In this document: one piece after another, positions 7,801-11,867 of the stretch
Layout of the letters: the number at the start of each line of letters is the position of its first letter
How positions within the stretch are numbered: position 1 is the first letter of the stretch
NCBI GenBank assembly: GCA_016787375.1
Contig: JAEUUM010000601.1
Coordinates: 1-11,867 of the forward strand
Direction of reading: 5' to 3'
Source of the DNA: Saprospiraceae bacterium
GTDB lineage: Bacteria > Bacteroidota > Bacteroidia > Chitinophagales > Saprospiraceae
DNA length: 11,867 nucleotides
The notes under the pieces: generated by a model
The model's input: only the letters and a program-made list of their open reading frames with translations
Told to the model about the DNA's origin: nothing
Database searches by the model: none
Made by a program: the position numbers and the translations under genes

Positions 7801-8273
7801 ATTCGTTTTCTTACACTTTCCTTTGCCATCATATAGTTGACGGTAATGTATTTTCCTACATCTCTTATAAAAGTCAGGAAATTGATCTCTTTGAACCAGT
7901 CGTAATTGTTGACTATCTCAGCCGGATTTGTCTGATTATCAAAATCAAGAAATTTTTCAAGTTGCTTCTTTTGGCATGCGAGGTTATGTTGGAGTGTCTC
8001 CTCATTTAACAAGTTTCGCTCTTCACTTTTTCCGCTTGGATCACCTACCATACCAGTGGCACCGCCTATGAGAGCAATTGGTTTGTGGCCGCATTGTTGG
8101 AAGTGGAGCAATGTCATTATCTGGACAAGGTTGCCAACGCCAAGAGAGTCAGCAGTCGGATCAAATCCGATATAAGCTTTAACAACTTCTTTGTTTAACA
8201 ATTCTTCAGTACCCGGCATGATGTCGTGTAACATGCCTCTCCAACGCAACTCTTCAACAAAATTCTTTTTCAT
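7788..8273 (-). CDS. tyrS: Tyrosyl-tRNA synthetase, N-terminal part (ends early by frameshift)
   Basis: This 161-residue ORF is the first part of bacterial TyrS (class I aminoacyl-tRNA synthetase, charges tRNA-Tyr in the cytoplasm). It has Tyr34 and IGFDPTADSL at 35-44, the ATP-site motif GGATGMVGDPSGKSEER at 70-86, and VNNYDWF at 121-127. The HIGH motif position reads GVGN (45-48), so the first His is Gly and the last is Asn. The ORF stops after AKESVRKRIEEK, where an intact enzyme goes on to xGMSFTEF. The joined protein would be 433 residues, a normal length for this family. A -7 box lies 16 bases upstream. The gene is divergent from the LolC/E-type permease. Confidence 0.88.
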   Translation of the reverse strand: MKKNFVEELRWRGMLHDIMPGTEELLNKEVVKAYIGFDPTADSLGVGNLVQIMTLLHFQQCGHKPIALIGGATGMVGDPSGKSEERNLLNEETLQHNLACQKKQLEKFLDFDNQTNPAEIVNNYDWFKEINFLTFIRDVGKYITVNYMMAKESVRKRIEEK

Positions 8274-8289
8274 GAGTGATATTTCGGTG

Positions 8290-8297
8290 CAAAAATA
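8290..8297 (-). promoter_or_regulatory. Candidate -7 element TATTTTTG for tyrS
   Basis: The minus strand reads TATTTTTG, a match to TAnnTTTG, 16 bases before the tyrS ATG at 8273; the transcript leader would be very short. No -33 TTTG at the usual spacing. The 93-base divergent spacer 8274-8366 also has to serve the permease gene, where only a poor match (TACTTTCA at 8355-8362) is seen immediately before its ATG. Confidence 0.45.
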
Positions 8298-8366
8298 CAG
8301 ATTATCAGTAATATTAGTTTTTTATTTTAAAGCAAGGATATTTGATTTTCTGCTTACTTTCACCCC

Positions 8367-9677
8367 ATGAAACGGTCTTTATTCCTGTCGGGTTTCCTCG
8401 CAAAACGGCTTTCGGCTGTAAGAGAGAAGAATTTTTCGTCTCTTATTGTTCGGGTAGGGGTTGTAGCAACCGCTATCAGTGTTGCGATCATGATCGTAGC
8501 CAGTAGTCTAATTAGTGGTTTTCAGAGGACCATCAGTGAAAAAATATTTGGATTTTGGGGGCATATTCACATAATCCACAACAGTGAAGTCAATAGCTAC
8601 GAAAGTAAACCAATTTCATCCAAGCAATCTTTTTATCCTCAAACAGCTTCCATCGGACCAATAAATTATTCCGGCCCCAAAGTAATACTTGGATTTGAGT
8701 TTCCTCAATGGCAAACAACCCGCACCACCAAAGGAAAAATTAGAAATATTCAGGCTTTTGCCTTCAAAGCCGGAATCATGAAAACGAAATCAGAAATTGA
8801 GGGAATAGTGTTGAAAGGAATAGATGAGCATTTCAACTGGTCATTTATCAAAGATTTTATTGTAAAAGGAAGTCCCATTAGGAACATTGGAAAAGGTTCC
8901 CGCGATATTCTGATTTCTGAGCAAACAGCTGAAAGACTCAAATTGAGTGTTGGTAAATCGCTGATTATTTATTTTGTGAGTGACGGAGATCAGCTGAAAA
9001 AGAAATTCACTGTGTCAGGAATATATAAAACCGGATTAGAAGAATATGATCAAAAATTTGCCATTATTGATTTGGCTGTTATCCAGAATTTGATGGGATG
9101 GAGCAAAGATCAAGTTGGTGGCTTTGAAGTTTTTTTAGAAAATGTTGCTGATCTGGATGTTTATAACGCACACATATACGATAATATGGTACCGGATAGC
9201 TTATATACTGAGTCTATCCGGCAAAAACTTCCCAATATATTTGAATGGCTGGAATTGCAAAATACCAACGAACATTTGATTATTGGATTGATGATGGTTG
9301 TTGCCATTATAAATCTTAGTACATCACTATTGATATTGATAGTTGACAGAACAAATATGATTGGGATCCTCAAGGCATTGGGTGCAACTAATTTTACTAT
9401 CCAAAAGGTATTCATTCAATTTGCCGGTTACATCCTTCTACGGGGTTTATTTTTTGGGAATTTATTTGGATTTCTGATTGCAGGTAGTCAAAAGTATTTT
9501 AAGTTTATCAAGCTGTCAGAGAAGGATTATTACCTGGGTTTTGCTCCAATTCATTTTGACTTCGGCAAGATTTTAATGATCAATGTTTTCACCTTTGTGT
9601 TTGTAATAATCATTATGTTGGTGCCCTCGTTAATGGTGCGAACAATCTCGCCATTGAAGGCAATTATCATGAAATAA
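8367..9677 (+). CDS. LolC/LolE-type (FtsX/MacB-fold) ABC transporter permease
   Basis: The 436-residue protein has the four-helix layout of type VII ABC permeases: a first membrane helix at about 26-50 preceded by the FLAKRL...RVGV segment, a large extracytoplasmic domain at about 52-300, and three helices near 303-326, 349-372 and 402-421. The cytoplasmic coupling segment between helices 2 and 3 reads RTNMIGILKALGATNFTIQKVF (328-349), the conserved FtsX-domain motif that contacts the ATPase. By family this fits lipoprotein release from the inner membrane (LolCE), but in this phylum close relatives are only called ABC permease. The matching LolD-like ATPase is not next to it, so substrate is uncertain. 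The short RTISPLKAIIMK ending is typical. It is divergent from tyrS and followed by corA with an independent promoter. Confidence 0.87.
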   Translation: MKRSLFLSGFLAKRLSAVREKNFSSLIVRVGVVATAISVAIMIVASSLISGFQRTISEKIFGFWGHIHIIHNSEVNSYESKPISSKQSFYPQTASIGPINYSGPKVILGFEFPQWQTTRTTKGKIRNIQAFAFKAGIMKTKSEIEGIVLKGIDEHFNWSFIKDFIVKGSPIRNIGKGSRDILISEQTAERLKLSVGKSLIIYFVSDGDQLKKKFTVSGIYKTGLEEYDQKFAIIDLAVIQNLMGWSKDQVGGFEVFLENVADLDVYNAHIYDNMVPDSLYTESIRQKLPNIFEWLELQNTNEHLIIGLMMVVAIINLSTSLLILIVDRTNMIGILKALGATNFTIQKVFIQFAGYILLRGLFFGNLFGFLIAGSQKYFKFIKLSEKDYYLGFAPIHFDFGKILMINVFTFVFVIIIMLVPSLMVRTISPLKAIIMK

Positions 9678-9705
9678 ACCCTTCGAAAAGATCCTTTCAA
9701 ATTAG

Positions 9706-9739
9706 TTTGGTATAACTTTAATAATATTTCGTAATTTTG
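9706..9739 (+). promoter_or_regulatory. Promoter for corA: TTTG -33 and TAATTTTG -7
   Basis: TTTG at 9706-9709 and TAATTTTG at 9732-9739 are separated by 22 bases, which fits the Bacteroidota promoter (TTTG, about 17-23 bases, TAnnTTTG). This is the best two-box promoter in the window. Transcription would begin near 9746, giving a leader of roughly 80 bases before the corA ATG at 9829. Confidence 0.7.
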
Positions 9740-9828
9740 CGCAGCGAATCAATAAGTGCAACTGCCTTTTCATAGAGGGGCTGTGCTGATTTATAAACCT
9801 TATTCTTTCATAATGGAAAATAACGGAG

Positions 9829-10779
9829 ATGATCAGATACTTCAGAAAAGAACAAGGGCAGTTAATAGAACTCGATTCCTTCCTGTCCGGATGTTGGGTG
9901 CATATTTCTACACCTTTTAGTTCCAATGAATTAGAGGATTTCGCGGAGCAATTTGACATCCCACTTGACTACCTTACGGATTCACTTGATTCAGAGGAAC
10001 GCGCACGTTATGAAAAAGAAGACAACTTTAGGTTTATACTGATCAATACGCCTATTCCGAATAATCGTGAGGACGAACATCAGGCAGTTTTTCTTACCGT
10101 ACCAATCGGAATCTTGTTTTCTGAAACCTTTCTAATCACCATATCCGCATTCGATAATACCGTAATTGATTTATTTTTAAAGGATAAAGTACGTCATTTC
10201 AACCCATCAGATTTTAAACTGTTTATTCTGCAGATTCTCGACCAAAACGTGAATCGCTTTACCAGCTATTTGAAGAAACTTAATTTAAGCAGAGACGTGA
10301 TTGAGCAGCAGCTTATATCAAGTAGCCGTAGTCACGAACTTCAGCAATTGCTTGGTTTGGAGAAAAGCTCAATTTATTTTGTCAATGCGTTAAGCTCCAA
10401 TGAATTATTAAAATTAAAATTAAAAAGAACAGATTTTTTGGGTATTAATAATGATGAAGATAAATTAGATTATTTTGAAGACATCATAATTGATAATAAC
10501 CAGGCACACCAGATGGCCAATGTTTTTACTCACATCATAAGTGGTACAACTGATGCGATGGCCTCTATGATTTCAAACAACCTAAACATTATAATACAAC
10601 GTTGGACCATGATAACCATTGTTTTGATGGTTCCGACTTTGGTTTCAAGTTTTTATGGGATGAATGTAAAACATCTCCCATTAGCAGATTCTCAATATTC
10701 TTTTTATTACATCTGTGTCATTTCACTTGTTTTGTCTCTTTCCTTGGTTTGGTTCTTTAGGCGTAAAGAGTTGTTTTAG
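9829..10779 (+). CDS. corA: CorA-type magnesium (divalent cation) transporter
   Basis: The 316-residue protein has the CorA layout: a cytoplasmic alpha/beta domain at about 1-120, a long charged helical stalk at about 125-257 and two C-terminal membrane helices at about 258-275 and 291-310. The pore signature YGMN is at 276-279 just after the first helix, and the protein ends in a basic cytoplasmic tail (RRKELF). CorA forms a homopentamer in the inner membrane that lets Mg2+ (also Co2+/Ni2+) in and is gated by Mg2+ at the cytoplasmic domains. The loop after GMN reads VKHLPLADSQYS; the E. coli MPEL-type acidic element is not evident. The ATG at 9829 gives the usual MIRYFRK start; GGAG is directly adjacent to it and too close for a classical ribosome site. 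A promoter lies 90 bases upstream, so it is probably its own transcription unit. Confidence 0.92.
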   Translation: MIRYFRKEQGQLIELDSFLSGCWVHISTPFSSNELEDFAEQFDIPLDYLTDSLDSEERARYEKEDNFRFILINTPIPNNREDEHQAVFLTVPIGILFSETFLITISAFDNTVIDLFLKDKVRHFNPSDFKLFILQILDQNVNRFTSYLKKLNLSRDVIEQQLISSSRSHELQQLLGLEKSSIYFVNALSSNELLKLKLKRTDFLGINNDEDKLDYFEDIIIDNNQAHQMANVFTHIISGTTDAMASMISNNLNIIIQRWTMITIVLMVPTLVSSFYGMNVKHLPLADSQYSFYYICVISLVLSLSLVWFFRRKELF

Positions 10780-10790
10780 AGTGCCTTTTT

Positions 10791-10824
10791 GTATGTTTAT
10801 CACTATTTTGGTGATAAAATATAC
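10791..10824 (+). terminator. Inverted repeat after corA, possible weak terminator or operator
   Basis: TTTATCAC at 10796-10803 pairs with GTGATAAA at 10811-10818 around a 7-base loop, and GTAT (10791-10794) can pair with ATAC (10821-10824) outside a small bulge. It is 12 bases after the corA stop. The stem is AT-rich and has no clean T tract after it, so termination is only possible, not certain. Confidence 0.4.
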
Positions 10825-10835
10825 AAATCGACTAG

Positions 10836-11019
10836 TTTTCAATGTTGACAATGTTGAAAAGTTATGAACAATTTCAATTTGTTGATAATCAATATTTTAA
10901 ATCACTTTTCAACAAAATGTTAATAATTGATATACCTAAAATTTGCAATGTATCTTACCTTTGTGACAGCACAATAGCGAAACTTTTAGAAATCAAACCT
11001 ACTGTGTTAATTTTCAACA
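10836..11019. repeat. Cluster of TTTTCAACA/TGTTGATAA-like nonamers upstream of nrdB
   Basis: This lies in the 354-base gene-free region 10780-11133. Forward copies: TGTTGACAA 10843-10851, TGTTGAAAA 10852-10860 (direct tandem), TGTTGATAA 10880-10888, TGTTAATAA 10918-10926. Reverse copies: TTTTCAACA 10906-10914 and 11011-11019, and a partial TTTTCAATG at 10836. TGTTGAAAAGT (10852-10862) and ACTTTTCAACA (10904-10914) form a perfect 11-bp inverted repeat. The two TTTTCAACAAA copies are 105 bases apart. The best copy, TTATCAACA on the reverse strand, is one base from the DnaA box TTATCCACA. The cluster lies mostly just upstream of the nrdB -7 box and suggests a protein-binding control region. Confidence 0.65.
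10956..10963 (+). promoter_or_regulatory. Candidate -7 element TACCTTTG for nrdB
   Basis: TACCTTTG is an exact TAnnTTTG match, the same octamer as in front of the secreted protein gene. A -33 TTTG at the usual distance is missing (nearest TTG at 10927-10929 is 26 bases away), which would fit a promoter needing an activator. Transcription from here gives a long leader of about 160 bases before the nrdB ATG at 11134, which includes one TTTTCAACA copy and T-rich runs at 11073-11105. Confidence 0.5.
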
Positions 11020-11133
11020 AATTCTGAGACTGATAACGCTACGGATTGCAATGCACTGAAATTGCGCTTAGATTTTTTACTGTCTTGTTTTTTGAAAATT
11101 TTTTTGAGACAACAACAAAACTAAACTGAGACC

Positions 11134-11867
11134 ATGGAAAAATTCACAGAACCTATCCTACAAGAAAATCCGAACAGATTTGTGCTTTTCCCAATTCAGC
11201 ATGATGACATCTGGTCGTGGTACAAATTATCAGAAGCAAGCTTTTGGACAGCAGAAGAAATAGACTTATCCTCAGATTTGGTAGATTGGGAAACAAAGCT
11301 TTCAGAAAACGATAAACATTTCATAAAACATGTTTTGGCATTCTTCGCTGCTAGTGACGGTATCGTTAATGAAAACCTGGCCGAGAATTTTGTTAACGAA
11401 GTTCAATACACCGAGGCAAAATTTTTCTATGGTTTTCAAATCATGATGGAGAACATTCATTCCGAAACATATTCACTTTTAATAGACACCTATATAAAGG
11501 ATCCAAACGAAAAGGACTACCTGTTCAACGCTGTTGATAACCTGGAGTGTGTAGCCAAAAAGGCGGACTGGGCATTGAGATGGATTAAGAACGGGAGTTT
11601 CGCTGAGAGATTGATTGCATTTGCAGCAGTTGAAGGTATATTCTTCTCAGGTAGTTTTTGTTCAATCTATTGGTTGAAAAAGAGAGGGCTCATGCCCGGA
11701 CTTACTTTCTCTAACGAATTAATATCAAGAGACGAAGGGGTTCATTGTGATTTTGCGTGTCACTTATACACAAAGCACCTTATTAACAGATTACCGGAAA
11801 GTGTCGTGCTTAACATAATAAAAGATGCTGTCGAAATCGAAAAAGAATTTGTGACTGATGCAATACC
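11134..11867 (+). CDS. nrdB: Class Ia ribonucleotide reductase small (beta, R2) subunit, 3' end outside window
   Basis: The first 244 codons are present without interruption; the family is about 320-350 residues, so roughly a quarter is missing. The protein carries the diiron-tyrosyl radical centre that starts reduction of ribonucleotides to deoxyribonucleotides in the cytoplasm together with NrdA. Visible metal ligands are Asp75 (ASDGIVNENL), Glu106 and His109 (MENIHSETYS), Glu167 (AAVEGIFF) and Glu201/His204 (RDEGVHCDF); the radical Tyr is Tyr113, four residues after His109. All expected residues are present, so it should be an active tyrosyl-radical type. The sequence reads like the eukaryote-type R2 common in Bacteroidota. 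The ATG at 11134 gives MEKFTEPILQENPNRFVLFPI, a normal start. nrdA is expected downstream but not visible. Control is probably through the repeat-rich upstream region. Confidence 0.95.
   Translation, partial: MEKFTEPILQENPNRFVLFPIQHDDIWSWYKLSEASFWTAEEIDLSSDLVDWETKLSENDKHFIKHVLAFFAASDGIVNENLAENFVNEVQYTEAKFFYGFQIMMENIHSETYSLLIDTYIKDPNEKDYLFNAVDNLECVAKKADWALRWIKNGSFAERLIAFAAVEGIFFSGSFCSIYWLKKRGLMPGLTFSNELISRDEGVHCDFACHLYTKHLINRLPESVVLNIIKDAVEIEKEFVTDAI

Noticed and set aside
7788..7820. Programmed -1 frameshift site in tyrS
   Set aside because: No canonical X-XXY-YYZ heptamer in the zero frame (AGA AAA CGA ATA GAG GAG AAG TAG); kept only as a remote option.
9813..9920. Short overlapping frame (35 codons) starting before and running out of frame into corA, like a leader peptide
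   Set aside because: Leader peptides regulate some Mg transporters, but this one has no ribosome site, no Pro-rich or acidic stretch of note and is easily explained by chance.
10842..11027. Open frame of 61 codons between corA and nrdB
   Set aside because: It lies inside the repeat cluster and spans the nrdB -7 box; composition is that of AT-rich intergenic DNA and the peptide shows no domain.
11048..11078. Attenuator-like hairpin GCAAT/ATTGC followed by a T6 run
   Set aside because: Only a 5-bp stem with an 8-base loop, and the T run does not follow directly; too weak to call as a terminator.
11025..11132. Three TGAGAC hexamers (11025, 11105, 11127) in the nrdB leader
   Set aside because: Too short and irregularly spaced to support a regulatory repeat.
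10780..11133. NrdR boxes in front of nrdB
   Set aside because: No pair of ACACWATATATWGTGT-like sites was found; only a partial CACAATAG at 10971-10978.

Overview
The window looks like an AT-rich chromosomal segment from a member of the Bacteroidota, probably of the Saprospiria/Cytophagia type. Three things suggest this: promoter -7 boxes of the form TAnnTTTG in front of several genes, a secreted SdrD_B-type multidomain protein whose signal peptide ends in Ala-Gln, and protein sequences (TyrS, LolC/E-type permease, DUF2905, class Ia NrdB) that read like this phylum. The lineage is an inference from sequence character, not from a search. No mobile element, CRISPR array, rRNA or tRNA was seen.

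Layout. (1) 1-914 (+) is the C-terminal two thirds of a CCA-adding enzyme/poly(A) polymerase-type nucleotidyltransferase with an HD domain, cut by the window edge. (2) 1237-4533 (+) is a 1098-residue exported protein: signal peptide, SdrD_B domain, a probable beta-propeller-like region, a second SdrD_B domain and three Cys-bearing beta modules, closed by a strong rho-independent hairpin at 4557-4589. (3) On the minus strand follow a membrane-anchored coiled-coil protein with a PspA-like look (5664-4651) and a YheT-type alpha/beta hydrolase (6701-5730). (4) A small DUF2905 membrane protein (6752-6976, +) converges on tyrosyl-tRNA synthetase and shares four bases with it. (5) tyrS (8273-6973, -) is broken into two ORFs by a one-base frame offset. 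(6) Divergent from it is a LolC/LolE-type ABC permease (8367-9677, +), followed by a CorA-type Mg2+ transporter with its own promoter (9829-10779, +). (7) A 354-bp intergenic region packed with TTTTCAACA/TGTTGATAA-like repeats precedes nrdB (11134-end, +), the radical-bearing small subunit of class Ia ribonucleotide reductase, cut by the window edge.

Most genes are housekeeping and are not visibly one pathway. The points most worth a second look are the split tyrS, where restoring a single G gives a seamless 433-residue enzyme but the second ORF also carries its own AGGAG-ATG start signal; the dense nonamer repeat cluster in front of nrdB, which resembles degenerate DnaA boxes and would fit replication-coupled control of dNTP supply; the PspA/ESCRT-III-like coiled-coil protein with N-terminal membrane helices; and the secreted repeat protein that ends abruptly with no recognisable sorting domain. 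No clear new multi-gene system was found.
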